Assembly: GCA_016124525.1 (NCBI GenBank) | Contig: WGNO01000012.1 | Location: 1-45,520, forward strand | DNA length: 45,520 nucleotides | Direction: 5' to 3' | DNA from: Nostoc sp. RI_552 | Lineage (GTDB): Bacteria; Cyanobacteriota; Cyanobacteriia; Cyanobacteriales; Nostocaceae | Shown: positions 34,495 to 43,235 of the stretch, piece after piece | Layout of the letters: every line of letters begins with the position of its first letter | Position numbering within the stretch: the stretch's first letter is position 1 | Translations under genes and position numbers: made by a program | The notes under the pieces: model-generated | Seen by the model: the letters and a program-made list of their open reading frames with translations, nothing else | Told to the model about the DNA's origin: nothing | The model's database searches: none

Positions 34495-35706
34495 TTAACG
34501 CAATGGTTCATTGACAATTGAACCGTCTGATGTAATCCAAGCAATTTGGGCAATACCGCGATCACTTGCGTATTGTCTAATAGCTTCTGTATCTCTACCC
34601 CCTAAATCCATTTCTACCCTTACCAAATCAGCAGAATCACGTAATTTTTGGGCATAGGCAAAGGCCGCAGCCTCGGCATTTGCTGTTTGGGCTACTACTA
34701 ACCAGTTGCTAGCGGGCGTAGATGGTGGTAGTTCCTCAGTAGATAAGAGAATCTGGTGTAAATCTTCAATATCCAGTACAAACCCAATACCGGGAATGTC
34801 TTCCCCTTGGGGATGATATAGTCCTAAAAGCTTGTCGTAGCGACCACCACGGCCTAAAACTCTAGCTTGTGAACCATGATCAGTGACAATTTCAAACACT
34901 ATACCAGTGTAATAGTCAATGGTTTGGATTAAGCTCAAGTCAAGAATTAAAGGAAAATCGCCTTCGGATTTTAGCAACTCTACCACAGATTTGAGGTTAT
35001 TTACTTTTTCTTGTTGCTCTGGAGTCAAAGCAAAGCTACTGACCTTTTGCAAGACATCGGCACTGTCACCCCGTAGATCCATCATGACGATAGCGCGATG
35101 GCGTAGATCATCCCTCAAAGGCAAACCATCTATGGCAATGCGGTCGAGATGGGCGATGGCACTGCGGACTTTGGCTTGGATATTCACTGGAAAGGCATCA
35201 AGTAGCGATCGTGTAATTCCCGCTTCGCCCAAAATTAAGTGCCAATCCTGCAAACCCAGTGCAGTCAAACAATTTCTCGCCAACAGCAGCACTTCTGCAT
35301 TTGCCAACAATCCCCCCACGCCTAACAATTCTACCCCCGCTTGATAAAACTCTTGCTGGCGATTGTGCCTGTTTTCCCAGGTGCGGCGGAAGACATTGGC
35401 ATTGTAGTATAGCCGTTGCGGATAGGTGACATCTGCCATGCGCGTAGCAACTGCACGAGCAATAGAAGCTGTCAACTCTGGACGCAATCCTAATTCTTCA
35501 TCTTGGCCATTTTGGAGTTGAATCACCATCTGACGTTGAATTGCTTCTCCCGCCATCAACGTATCCATCCGTTCCAAAGTTGACGTAATAATCCTGTGAT
35601 ATCCCCAACGATGAAACACTTGCTCTAACCTATCTTCAATCCAGCGTTTTTGAGCCACGTCTAAAGGTAATAAATCCCTTGCTCCCGCTGCTGGTTGATA
35701 CACCAT
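34495..35706 (-). CDS. hisZ: ATP phosphoribosyltransferase regulatory subunit
   Basis: HisZ is a histidyl-tRNA-synthetase paralogue that forms the active octamer with short-form HisG, catalysing the first step of histidine synthesis and conferring feedback control. The 403-residue protein has class II synthetase-like motifs (YQPAAGARDLLP at the start, LRPELTASIARAVATRM near 73-89, RTWENRHNRQQEFYQAGVELLG near 108-129), and the late YYTGIVFEI and GGRYDKLL. The sequence follows the HisZ rather than the HisS pattern. ATG 35706 overlaps the stop of a truncated upstream frame as TAATG, indicating former translational coupling. Confidence 0.93.
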   Translation of the reverse strand: MVYQPAAGARDLLPLDVAQKRWIEDRLEQVFHRWGYHRIITSTLERMDTLMAGEAIQRQMVIQLQNGQDEELGLRPELTASIARAVATRMADVTYPQRLYYNANVFRRTWENRHNRQQEFYQAGVELLGVGGLLANAEVLLLARNCLTALGLQDWHLILGEAGITRSLLDAFPVNIQAKVRSAIAHLDRIAIDGLPLRDDLRHRAIVMMDLRGDSADVLQKVSSFALTPEQQEKVNNLKSVVELLKSEGDFPLILDLSLIQTIDYYTGIVFEIVTDHGSQARVLGRGGRYDKLLGLYHPQGEDIPGIGFVLDIEDLHQILLSTEELPPSTPASNWLVVAQTANAEAAAFAYAQKLRDSADLVRVEMDLGGRDTEAIRQYASDRGIAQIAWITSDGSIVNEPLR

Positions 35707-35855
35707 TATTTTTTATTCCCACCAAACAAACCACCAAATAAACCCCCACCTCCAGACTTATCTGGTTGATTAGTTCCATTGTCAGGAAGTGAAGTTACTT
35801 TCGAGCCACTAGATTGTTGCCCTAAAGCCTTTTCTATTTTAGGTTTCCATGTCAA
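35706..35855 (-). pseudogene. Truncated gene end fused to the hisZ start (TAATG)
   Basis: A reverse-strand frame open from about 35882 to the stop at 35706 ends MTWKPKIEKALGQQSSGSK from TTG 35855, a polar stretch, and GGGGLFGGLFGGNKK. The stop TAA overlaps the hisZ ATG by one base, so this was the gene just upstream of hisZ in its operon. A TGA interrupts the frame just upstream (near 35890) and no longer N-terminal part is recognisable before the inositol phosphatase gene, so it looks 5'-truncated. A glycine-rich FGG tail of this sort is often a C-terminus; I cannot name the family. Confidence 0.45.
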
Positions 35856-35975
35856 CGCTATTTCGTTGGTAAGGTCTAATTTTCAACATATATAAGGGTT
35901 TTACAGCCAAGAAATTTTTCTTCAGTAATTTTATAGTCGCAAATAGTCACTAAGTATGAGCTTTCCTCATCTTCC

Positions 35976-36788
35976 TCACTTCCAGCTCGATAAAGGTCGA
36001 ACTCCCACCAACTCACGACTCAATTTGTCATGAATTTTACCATTAGTAGCCAGAATTCTCCCTGATTCAATTTGAAAAGCAGTGCCATCATAGGCAGTAA
36101 CTTCACCCCCAGCTTCTCGCAATAAAGCTACACCTGCAACAACATCCCAAGGAGAGATTCCCCTTTCCCAATAACCATCAACACGCCCACAAGCAACATA
36201 AGCCAAATCCAAAGCTGCGGAACCACTGCGTCTAACTCCTTGAGTGAGATGAGTCAGGTGACAAAATTCTGCGTAGTTGTTATCACAAGTTTCCCGACGA
36301 TCATAGGCAAATCCCGTTACCAGCAAGCTTTTACTCAGTTGAGATATTTCCGAAACCTTGATGTAATGGCGGTTACACGTAGCTCCTAAGCCACTAGCCG
36401 CCCGAAATAACTCCTCATGGAAAGGGTCATAAATTACACCAACTTGCGGCACAGCATTAACTAATAACCCAATGGAAACAGCAAAGGACGGATATTGATG
36501 AGCATAATTTGTTGTGCCATCTAAGGGGTCAATTGCCCAGAGGTACTCATTATCTTGATTTCCTAACTTGCCTGATTCTTCAGCCAGGATAGAATGTTCG
36601 GGAAAGTGGCGACGTAAAATTGACAAAATCTCAGCTTCTGAGGCTTTATCCGCAGCAGTAACCAAATCACCAGGGCGGCCCTTTTCGGTAATAGCATCTT
36701 CTAACTTACCTAAATACCCTTGCAAAACGGCACCCGCAGCCAACGCCGCTTCCGTAGCAACATCGAGAAAAATTTGTAAATTAATCAT
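35976..36788 (-). CDS. Inositol monophosphatase family protein
   Basis: The 270-residue protein belongs to the Mg2+-dependent, lithium-sensitive phosphatase family. It has the metal site LAEESG near 68-73 and the WAIDPLDGTTNYAHQYP motif near 84-100 with the key DPLDGT. The second signature WDVVAGVALLREAGGEV lies near 218-234. Family members hydrolyse inositol-1-phosphate, fructose-1,6-bisphosphate, PAP or histidinol phosphate. Because hisZ follows on the same strand, a histidinol-phosphatase role is conceivable but unproven. ATG 36788 opens MINLQIFLDVATEAALAAGAV. Confidence 0.92.
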   Translation of the reverse strand: MINLQIFLDVATEAALAAGAVLQGYLGKLEDAITEKGRPGDLVTAADKASEAEILSILRRHFPEHSILAEESGKLGNQDNEYLWAIDPLDGTTNYAHQYPSFAVSIGLLVNAVPQVGVIYDPFHEELFRAASGLGATCNRHYIKVSEISQLSKSLLVTGFAYDRRETCDNNYAEFCHLTHLTQGVRRSGSAALDLAYVACGRVDGYWERGISPWDVVAGVALLREAGGEVTAYDGTAFQIESGRILATNGKIHDKLSRELVGVRPLSSWK

Positions 36789-36802
36789 TGGTTCTTAGTG
36801 AT

Positions 36803-36823
36803 GGTCATGGGTCATTGGTCATG
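36803..36823. repeat. Short tandem heptanucleotide repeat (GGTCATK)x3
   Basis: Three consecutive units GGTCATG, GGTCATT, GGTCATG lie in the 64-base spacer between the nuclease and phosphatase genes, a third heptad array in this window. Confidence 0.65.
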
Positions 36824-36852
36824 AGGTACGGGTGAAACAACTACACCACTTT

Positions 36853-37437
36853 TTACCAATTTCGGCGGCGAAACTCAGCAGGAGAGACACCCATAGGTTT
36901 CTCTGGATTCCAAATACCTTTTCCCATGAGTCTAGCCCATTGCTGGGCTCGTTCCAAGGTCTGGTCATATTTGTGGTTAGGAGATCGCGACACAAACAGG
37001 GCATATCCTTGTTTAACAACTTGTTCATTCAATAACTGGTCATCTTTCCACACATAAGCCAAAATCCGATTAAATTTATCTTTAGCTTCGACATCAAATT
37101 CCAGGATTACAGATTTTTCCTGCTCACCAATCAAGGCCGCTAAAACTTCCCTGGACTGATCTCCCCAAGGGCGTTGGCGCAAATCCGGTGCATCAATACC
37201 AAGTAACCGGACTGAAGAAATTAAATTTGGTTGTTCAGTCATACCCAACACTTCCAAACTTTGCCCACTCACCACCCGCACCACCTGCACCTCAACCTGA
37301 TTGCTTGCAGTCTGATAATTGTCTTGACAACTCACGAGCAACAGCAAGCAACCGAACAGAATAATTTTCCCCACTAACACATCAAAAAAAAACCCTGGCT
37401 CCTTGGGTTTAAGGGCTAACAATGTCCTAATCCTCAT
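36853..37437 (-). CDS. Thermonuclease-family lipoprotein
   Basis: The 194-residue protein has an N-terminal membrane segment with a lipobox (FGCLLLLVSCQ, Cys near 37), predicting a lipid-anchored envelope protein. The staphylococcal nuclease fold follows: VVRVVSGQSLEV near 52-63, VRLLGIDAPDLRQRPWG near 76-92 (calcium and catalytic Arg region), and AKDKFNRILAYVW near 116-128 with the second catalytic Arg. The acidic base is less clear because the usual PYG-EA reads PWGDQS. It overlaps the upstream ferredoxin gene by 11 bases, so the two are translated from one mRNA. Confidence 0.85.
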   Translation of the reverse strand: MRIRTLLALKPKEPGFFFDVLVGKIILFGCLLLLVSCQDNYQTASNQVEVQVVRVVSGQSLEVLGMTEQPNLISSVRLLGIDAPDLRQRPWGDQSREVLAALIGEQEKSVILEFDVEAKDKFNRILAYVWKDDQLLNEQVVKQGYALFVSRSPNHKYDQTLERAQQWARLMGKGIWNPEKPMGVSPAEFRRRNW

Positions 37438-37795
37438 CTAACGGTAAACCAGCCTTAACTTTGCCTTTAGCAAAATAGCGTCCAAACTGTAGCTGATAAA
37501 CCTCATCCTCATCTTGAGTTTCTATGTCTAAATCAGAACGAGCGTAACTGACGCATAACAAAGCGTAACCTCGTCGGCGCAAGGCTGGCGATAATCCAAT
37601 AGCTTCTGGTTGATAAACTTCTCCAGAGATGATTCTCACAGCACAAGTTGTGCAAGCCCCATTACGGCAAGAAAACGGCAGATCCCTTCCTTGTTGTTCG
37701 ATGCTGTGGAGAATGTAGCGGTTTTCTGGAACTTCTAGTGTGTATTCTTGGCCAGAGGCGCGATGGCGGACTTTAATTGTATGTGTAGAGGACAT
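37427..37795 (-). CDS. Plant-type 2Fe-2S ferredoxin
   Basis: The 122-residue protein has the plant-type 2Fe-2S site Cys43, Cys48, Cys51 (SCRNGACTTCAVRI) and Cys81 (ALLCVSY). It is longer than photosynthetic PetF (about 98 residues) because of a C-terminal extension ending FAKGKVKAGLPLDED, and lacks the usual PYSCRAGACSTCAG phrasing. It is probably a specialised ferredoxin rather than the main photosynthetic one. ATG 37795 is the only good start. Its end overlaps the nuclease lipoprotein gene by 11 bases. Confidence 0.9.
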   Translation of the reverse strand: MSSTHTIKVRHRASGQEYTLEVPENRYILHSIEQQGRDLPFSCRNGACTTCAVRIISGEVYQPEAIGLSPALRRRGYALLCVSYARSDLDIETQDEDEVYQLQFGRYFAKGKVKAGLPLDED

Positions 37796-37898
37796 TTTGC
37801 TTGGGGAGTTCCAATGTGAATTTTCAGGTTTAATTTGATATTTCTACTATATTTGCATTTTCTAAAATTTTATAGTAAAGTGGTAAATCGTTGCCCCT

Positions 37899-37985
37899 GG
37901 AGAGGTGGCCGAGTGGTTTAAGGCGCAGACCTGGAAAGTCTGTTATGCGGAAACGTATACGAGGGTTCGAATCCCTCCCTCTCCG
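37899..37985 (+). tRNA. tRNA-Ser (anticodon GGA)
   Basis: An 87-base tRNA folds with acceptor GGAGAGG/CCTCTCC, a D-arm TGGCCGAGTGGTTTAAGGC, an anticodon stem GCAGAC/GTCTGT around loop CTGGAAA with GGA as anticodon, the long variable arm of a class II tRNA, and a T-arm GAGGGTTCGAATCCCTC. The discriminator base is G as in tRNA-Ser. The 3' CCA is not encoded. It reads UCC/UCU serine codons. Confidence 0.97.
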
Positions 37986-38058
37986 TTAAAATAAACAAGC
38001 TGCCCCCAGTTCATTTTTATCCTTTGTCGCTGGTGGGTAATTAATCCACTAAGCTGCT

Positions 38059-38982
38059 ATGAATCAACTGAAGTCTCAAAACTGGACATTAATCAAACAG
38101 CGACTAACTCCTTACTTATTTTTGCTACCGGCTTTAGTTCTTTTGGTTTTAACGGTTTTTTGGCCAGCAATACAAGCGTTTTACCTCAGCTTTACCAGCT
38201 ACGAAGACCTTTCCCAACCACCCCAATGGATAGGTTTTGCCAACTTTGTCCGGTTGTGGCAAGATGCAGTTTTTTGGAAAACTTTAGAAAATACTTTTCT
38301 ATATCTTGTGGGTGTCGTACCAATTTTAGTCATGGCTCCCTTGGTTTTGGCAATTTTGGTCAATCAGAAACTGCGAGGGATGAATTGGTTTAGAGCGGCC
38401 TACTACACGCCTGTAGTGATATCAATGGTAGTTGCTGGTATAGCTTGGAAATGGCTATATGCAGAAAACGGCTTACTCAATCAGTTGGTCACAACCTTGA
38501 ATATTTTTCCCGCAGGAATTCCTTGGCTAACTAGTCCAGAGAAATTCCTAGGCATAGTACCAATTTCTCTTGCCAGCGTTATGGTTGTCACCATCTGGAA
38601 GGGACTCGGCTATTACATGGTAATTTATTTAGCGGGTTTGCAGTCAATTCCTGGTGATGTGTATGAAGCTGCAGCTATTGATGGTTCAGATGGTATCCGC
38701 AAACATTGGGATGTTACAGTACCCTTAATGAAGCCGTATTTAGCTTTGGTAGCCGTGATTTCGGCAATTTCCGCTACTAAAGTCTTTGAAGAAGTATTTA
38801 TCATGACCCAAGGCGGTCCACTCAATAGCTCCAAAACCATTGTTTACTATTTGTACGAAGAGGCCTTTAGTAACTTAGAAGTTAGCTATGCTTGCACAAT
38901 TGGATTAGTATTATTTTTGATTATTTTGGCATTATCAGTTTTGCGCTTATTGATTAATCAGCAGGAAGACATCCCCATTTAA
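38059..38982 (+). CDS. Orphan sugar ABC transporter permease (MalF/UgpA type)
   Basis: The 307-residue protein has six hydrophobic helices, a typical first-helix opening (PYLFLLPALVLLVLTVFWPA), and the EAA loop YEAAAIDGSDGIRKHWDVTVP near 205-225. It represents the first permease of a sugar importer, but no second permease, binding protein or ATPase gene lies beside it; those at 12.9-18.4 kb belong to a different strand and include their own MalF-type partner. ATG 38059 is the start, without an obvious ribosome binding site. A terminator-like hairpin at 39075 ends the unit. Confidence 0.88.
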   Translation: MNQLKSQNWTLIKQRLTPYLFLLPALVLLVLTVFWPAIQAFYLSFTSYEDLSQPPQWIGFANFVRLWQDAVFWKTLENTFLYLVGVVPILVMAPLVLAILVNQKLRGMNWFRAAYYTPVVISMVVAGIAWKWLYAENGLLNQLVTTLNIFPAGIPWLTSPEKFLGIVPISLASVMVVTIWKGLGYYMVIYLAGLQSIPGDVYEAAAIDGSDGIRKHWDVTVPLMKPYLALVAVISAISATKVFEEVFIMTQGGPLNSSKTIVYYLYEEAFSNLEVSYACTIGLVLFLIILALSVLRLLINQQEDIPI

Positions 38983-39074
38983 TTAAACATATATAAAAAT
39001 ATATACAACTTGACAGTCCCAGACCTAAAGGTGTGGGGATACAGTCTTCATTTCTTCCCTAAAGTAGGAAACAC

Positions 39075-39094
39075 GGCGCATTGCGCCTGTTTTT
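39075..39094 (+). terminator. Rho-independent terminator after the orphan permease
   Basis: GGCGC (39075-39079), loop ATT, GCGCC (39083-39087), then TGTTTTT, a compact GC-rich hairpin with T-run 93 bases after the permease stop. The 319-base spacer 38983-39301 also has a copy-like GTCCCAGACCTAAAGGTGTG GGGAT element (39016-39041) resembling IS-end hairpins at 42937 and 45139, and AT-rich short repeats near 39128-39150. Confidence 0.7.
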
Positions 39095-39301
39095 CAACGT
39101 TTTTCGGCATTTTTGTTATGATTTTTTATAAATTTTATAAATTTTATATCATCTTTAACTAATAGCTATCAGTAATAGCTTATACATCGTAAAATTTACG
39201 CATTTTTGATCCACCCAAAGGCAGTAGCTCAAACATAAGGTAATAAATATAAAAGATGAAATAGCTCTGCTTTCCAAACATTTACAAGGAAACAGATTTT
39301 T

Positions 39302-40648
39302 ATGACATTTGATTATGACTTGTTTGTCATCGGTACTGGACCTGGGGGATTAGCAGCAGCAAAAAAAGCCGCTAGCTATGGTGTTCGTGTCGCTATAGCT
39401 GAACAAGAAAACATTGGTGGTACTTGTGTAAATCGGGGCTGTATTCCTAAAAAGCTGATTGTTTACGCAGCTGATTTTGCTCAAGAAAACCAAATAGCAC
39501 AGAGTTACGGATGGAGTCAGTGTGAACGGTACTTTGACTGGACACTATTTATGAAATCTGTACACCGACAGATTGAACATATTAACTACTCCTTTTGTCA
39601 AGAATTGCGAAAAGCACAAATTGAAATAATTAAAGAACGCGCTACTTTTGTTGATAACCATACTTTAGATTTGAATGGCCATCAAGTTACAGCCGATAAA
39701 ATTTTAATTGCTGTGGGTGCAAGACCCAATAAGCCTAATATTTCCGGGATAGAATACGCCATTACATCACGTGAAATGTTTCATTTACCCTATTTACCAA
39801 AACGGTTGGCAATTATTGGGGGTGGCTATATTGGCGCGGAGTTTTCCAGCATGATGCAGGCTTTTGGCTGTAAAGTCACACTGATCGAAACAGATGAAAT
39901 GATGTTATCAGGGTTTGATAATGATATTCGCTCTGGTGTACAAGAAAGTTTAAGGAATCGCGGAATTAGAATTTTGACTAATAGCACTGCTCAAGAAATT
40001 ACTCACTTAGATGAAGGTTGGTTGTTGACCACTACTGGTGACCGTGTACAAACTATTGCCGCAGATACTATCCTCGTAGCTACGGGTTTTAGTCCCAATA
40101 CCAAGAATATCGGTTTAGAGAAGGCTAAAGTTGAAGTTGGTGAACAAGGTGAAATCAAAGTCAATGAATACTACTGCACTAGCCAGAAAAACATTTTCGC
40201 TGTGGGAGACTGCATTAACCGTTTGCAATTAACTCCAGTTGCTAAAGCTGAAGGTATTGCCTTTGCCAATAAAGTGTTTGGCAATAACCCGCAAACAGTG
40301 AATTATGATTATGTCCCTTCTGCCGTTTTTTCTCGTCCAGAAGGTGCTGGTGTGGGAATGACGGAAGCCAAGGCTCGGGAAAAATTTGGGGATAGGGTGA
40401 AATGTTATTCTACGCAATTTCAACCACTTTTGTATCAGCTGGTAAAACAAGAAACTCCAGCTATGATGAAGTTAGTAGTAGATGATCATTCTCAACAAGT
40501 TTTGGGGGCTCATATGCTGGGTGAAAATGCAGCCGAAATTATTCAAACTTTAGCAGTGGCAATTCGTCAAGGAATCACTAGGCAAGACCTGAATGAAACA
40601 ATAGGCATTCATCCAACCATAGCAGAAAACTTTTTGTCTTTAGGTTAA
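39302..40648 (+). CDS. gor: Glutathione-disulfide reductase (flavoprotein disulfide reductase)
   Basis: The 448-residue flavoprotein has the FAD-binding start DLFVIGTGPGGLAAAKKAA near 7-25, redox cysteines Cys42 and Cys47 (GGTCVNRGCIPKK), an NAD(P) fold (LAIIGGGYIGAEFSSMMQAFG near 163-183), a second FAD motif (IFAVGDCINRLQLTPVA near 298-314), and the dimer-contact His437-Glu442 (GIHPTIAE). Motifs fit glutathione reductase, which keeps glutathione reduced with NADPH. ATG 39302 follows AAGGAAA. It stands alone and is followed by a long decayed region. Confidence 0.92.
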   Translation: MTFDYDLFVIGTGPGGLAAAKKAASYGVRVAIAEQENIGGTCVNRGCIPKKLIVYAADFAQENQIAQSYGWSQCERYFDWTLFMKSVHRQIEHINYSFCQELRKAQIEIIKERATFVDNHTLDLNGHQVTADKILIAVGARPNKPNISGIEYAITSREMFHLPYLPKRLAIIGGGYIGAEFSSMMQAFGCKVTLIETDEMMLSGFDNDIRSGVQESLRNRGIRILTNSTAQEITHLDEGWLLTTTGDRVQTIAADTILVATGFSPNTKNIGLEKAKVEVGEQGEIKVNEYYCTSQKNIFAVGDCINRLQLTPVAKAEGIAFANKVFGNNPQTVNYDYVPSAVFSRPEGAGVGMTEAKAREKFGDRVKCYSTQFQPLLYQLVKQETPAMMKLVVDDHSQQVLGAHMLGENAAEIIQTLAVAIRQGITRQDLNETIGIHPTIAENFLSLG

Positions 40649-40795
40649 ATAGTTATATTTCAACAGTGTTGTTACCCAGGTTTAATGGGAATATCTGATG
40701 TGTTTAAATATCCGTTGTGTTGTGGTCTGAAGTTGCTGTTTTGCAAATTTACTAATTCCTTGAGGTTTTATGGCTGAAAATTAGTGATGATTAAT

Positions 40796-40963
40796 AGATG
40801 GTTTCTTACTGCTAAAACCTACTCTAATTGTGGTGGAAAAAAAGAAATTTTCTCATTAGGTGAAAGAGTGTTTAAGTTTGATAGCTGTGGATTTGAATGT
40901 GACAGGGATTTAAACGCAGCTATTAATCTGAGTCATTGTGCTGTATCAAAAGCTGTCAGTTAG
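40796..40963 (+). pseudogene. tnpB relic (3' end)
   Basis: A plus-strand frame from 40796 to the stop at 40963 reads AKTYSNCGGKKEIFSLGERV then FKFDSCGFECDRDLNAAINL, the zinc ribbon (one CxxC half altered) and RuvC-III aspartate of a TnpB-type protein. It ends AVSKAVS and stops. The large upstream part is absent. It differs in sequence from the other relics, so it comes from another element family. Confidence 0.7.
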
Positions 40964-41232
40964 ACAGTGTTACCCTGTGGATTGAGTACTGGCCCACTTC
41001 CCAGAGGAAAATTAACCTTTCTCATGGACACCGCACCTGTGTGAAATTCCTGGATGAAGGTTCCTGGGTGTGTGGCCAAAATTTTATATATCCCTACTGA
41101 GATCACTTTACTGCTATATTTTGGTAATGCAGCCTGAAATTGACCATTATCAGTACTTCCGTAACTACTTGGCAGATCAAAAACTACGCTTAGTGCAATA
41201 GCCCTAACACCAGCCAGAATCAGTTTTTTTGA
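40960..41232 (-). pseudogene. Decayed C-terminal gene fragment, function unknown
   Basis: The reverse strand stays open for about 90 codons from 41232 to the stop at 40960, with no start codon near its beginning. It reads LILAGVRAIALSVVFDLPSS, YGSTDNGQFQAALPKYSS, VGIYKILATHPGTFIQEFHT and VSMRKVNFPLGSGPVLNPQG. The beta-rich pattern suggests a carboxypeptidase-regulatory or Ig-like extracellular domain. The N-terminal part, if it lay to the right, is broken by stops (a hydrophobic segment, LMAGLGHLLSGISALSAGLL, appears near 41460-41520 in another frame). Its 3' end meets the tnpB relic exactly. Confidence 0.5.
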
Positions 41233-42351
41233 TTATCTGAGTTTATCCAGGGGGCTTAAACGGGAAAGAGTTCAGTTGTTCTAAGTAAACATACTGTTGC
41301 GTATCTGTTTTATAGTACTGTTCGGGAATTGATATCCTATTGATCATCAGTTGCCAAAATCAGGATATTTTCTGGAGGTATTATTTATAGACGCAGTTGA
41401 AAAAATATGGACAGGGATTGATTTTCCATCAATTGTAGCCAAGCCTAGACAGTCAGCAATCCTGCACTTAGTGCGGAAATTCCACTCAGCAAATGGCCTA
41501 AACCCGCCATTAACTGGGACTGGTGTGATACTGCTGTTGAAGTCGCTTTTGTCGGTTTACTTGAGGTTATATTCCCGGCACAGACATATTTTTTGGTTAA
41601 GTTAGATGTGCGCTGTTCTGGCATATCATGTTAATAGTTTATTTGCGTTCTACTAGTTTATTTATTTATTTTGGGCTGGTTTTACTACAAACACATTGAA
41701 ATAAGACTTAAATGACAAACTTATACATTTGTAATATCTTTTCTATTTTTGACCACGCTTGGGTTAATAAATTTCGATTCGGTAGAGTTTTAGCCCAAAT
41801 CTTGGTCAACTTATTCTTGAAGTGAGATAAAACCTGTGATTGTTCGACAAACTGGAGCCGGAAATACCTGGCTTCACCACTTAGTGACGGTAAGATTTGA
41901 TTTTCTCAGCGGAAGGTGTACGCCTCCTAGAATTTCTCTAAGAGGAATTTATTGTTATGTCACTGACAAATTTTGTTCAAGAATCAGCATTTTATTGAAT
42001 CAAAAACTTATAGATGATTCTCATCCCATATCCTACCCCAAGACCTATGCCTTACCTCTTTAGAAGTAAACTTGGCAGTTATATAGCCAGAAATCTTGTT
42101 AACCATGTTAATCAGTCAATTTTATTGATAGATTTTGATCACAGTGCCTCACTTAAACTGCTAAAGGTGAAAAAGGTTAAGTCCCAAAATCTTAAGTCCG
42201 AGATTTTAGCCAATTTTATGCAATATAAGAGGTAAGATAAAAGCTATACATAAAACCATGTTATCAAAATTTTAGCAAATTTATCATTTGAGAATTGCTA
42301 TAATCTATTGTCCAATCTAGTTACTTTTCTATTTGTTAGGTGTATTTTTCT
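41233..42351. other. Long degenerate spacer before the NYN gene
   Basis: No intact gene is seen in this 1.1 kb stretch. Short frames of 73-84 codons on the plus strand lack family features and ribosome binding sites. One (42014-42235) contains SILLIDFDHSASLKLL, faintly like a ParA strand, but without a Walker A motif. The region most likely consists of decayed genes. Confidence 0.4.
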
Positions 42352-42873
42352 ATGGGTTCCCCAATGAATCGTCTGTCTATTTTTGTAGACGGAAACAATA
42401 TGTTCTATGCTCAACAAAAAAATGGCTGGTTTTTTGACCCAAGACGAGTGTTGGACTATTTTAAACACGAGCAATCAGACACAACATTAATTAATGCTTT
42501 CTGGTACACTGGCTTAAAAGACCCCCAAGATCAACGAGGTTTCAGAGATGCTCTAATTAGCTTAGGATATACAGTCAGAACTAAAATTCTCAAAGAATAT
42601 TATGATGATTCTTCAGGTCGCTATTCCCAAAAAGCTAATTTAGATATTGAAATTGTCGTAGATATGTTTAATACAGTAGATCAGTATGACCGAGTAGTTT
42701 TATTCAGTGGTGATGGAGATTTTGAAAGAGCTATTGAACTATTACGCTCAAAAAATACGCATATTACAGTAGTATCAACAGAAGGAATGATAGCCAGAGA
42801 ATTACGTAATGCTACGGATAGATATATTGATTTAAATGATATTAGAGACAGTATAGAAAAAGTAGAAGGCTAG
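42352..42873 (+). CDS. NYN domain (LabA/DUF88 family) protein
   Basis: The protein (about 173 residues from ATG 42352) has the NYN PIN-like nuclease fold: first acidic site FVDGNNMFYAQQKNGW near 10-25, the Asp-rich NLDIEIVVDMFNTVDQYDRVVLFSGDGDFE near 93-122, and ITVVSTEGMIARELRNATDRYIDL near 134-157. The conserved Asp residues implied in metal binding are present. Cyanobacterial LabA-type members have been linked to circadian gene expression; nuclease activity is inferred. The open frame starts at GTG 42340; ATG 42352 (MGSPMNRLSIF) fits the family better. It stands alone. Confidence 0.88.
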   Translation: MGSPMNRLSIFVDGNNMFYAQQKNGWFFDPRRVLDYFKHEQSDTTLINAFWYTGLKDPQDQRGFRDALISLGYTVRTKILKEYYDDSSGRYSQKANLDIEIVVDMFNTVDQYDRVVLFSGDGDFERAIELLRSKNTHITVVSTEGMIARELRNATDRYIDLNDIRDSIEKVEG

Positions 42874-42936
42874 TAATCTTAGCAAATATTTACAAATCTT
42901 AAGAGTAAAAAACTAAGGTTCAAGATATTTTAACAA

Positions 42937-42990
42937 GATCGGCGTAAGTCCCCATCTATAGGAATGTTAGGTGGGGATATAATCCGGGCA
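42937..42990 (+). repeat. IS-end-like repeat, copy A
   Basis: GTAAGTCCCCATCTATAGGA, then ATGTTAGGTGGGGATATAAT, closely matches copy B after leuA (45139-45182): both share TAAGTCCCCA, the AATGTTA centre and GTGGGGAT. The CCCCA/TGGGG blocks can form a hairpin. It precedes the tnpB relic at 43236, so it is probably from the same mobile-element family. Confidence 0.6.
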
Positions 42991-43235
42991 ATGACGATTC
43001 TATCTGCCAACAATATCAACCGCTTTTTGGTTGGTGAGTGGGATGAATGAGTAACTGCCAAATATTTGGTCTGGATACTGTACTAGAAAGCTTACCTCTT
43101 AGTAATATATTCCCATCAAGGAGGTCATATTCAGTGTTACGCAAAGTCGTTCAATTTCGTCTATGGCTATGCTATTTGATTCTTGAACAAGACTCAGTAC
43201 ACACTGAAACTCTTATGTCCTGTTCCCTGTTCCCG

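Noticed and set aside
41351..41605. 84-codon plus-strand frame in the decayed region
   Set aside because: No ribosome binding site or known motif, and the opposite strand looks more coding-like there.
41836..42235. Possible ParA-like fragment (SILLIDFDHSASL)
   Set aside because: No Walker A motif or continuous frame; a single strand-like match is too weak.
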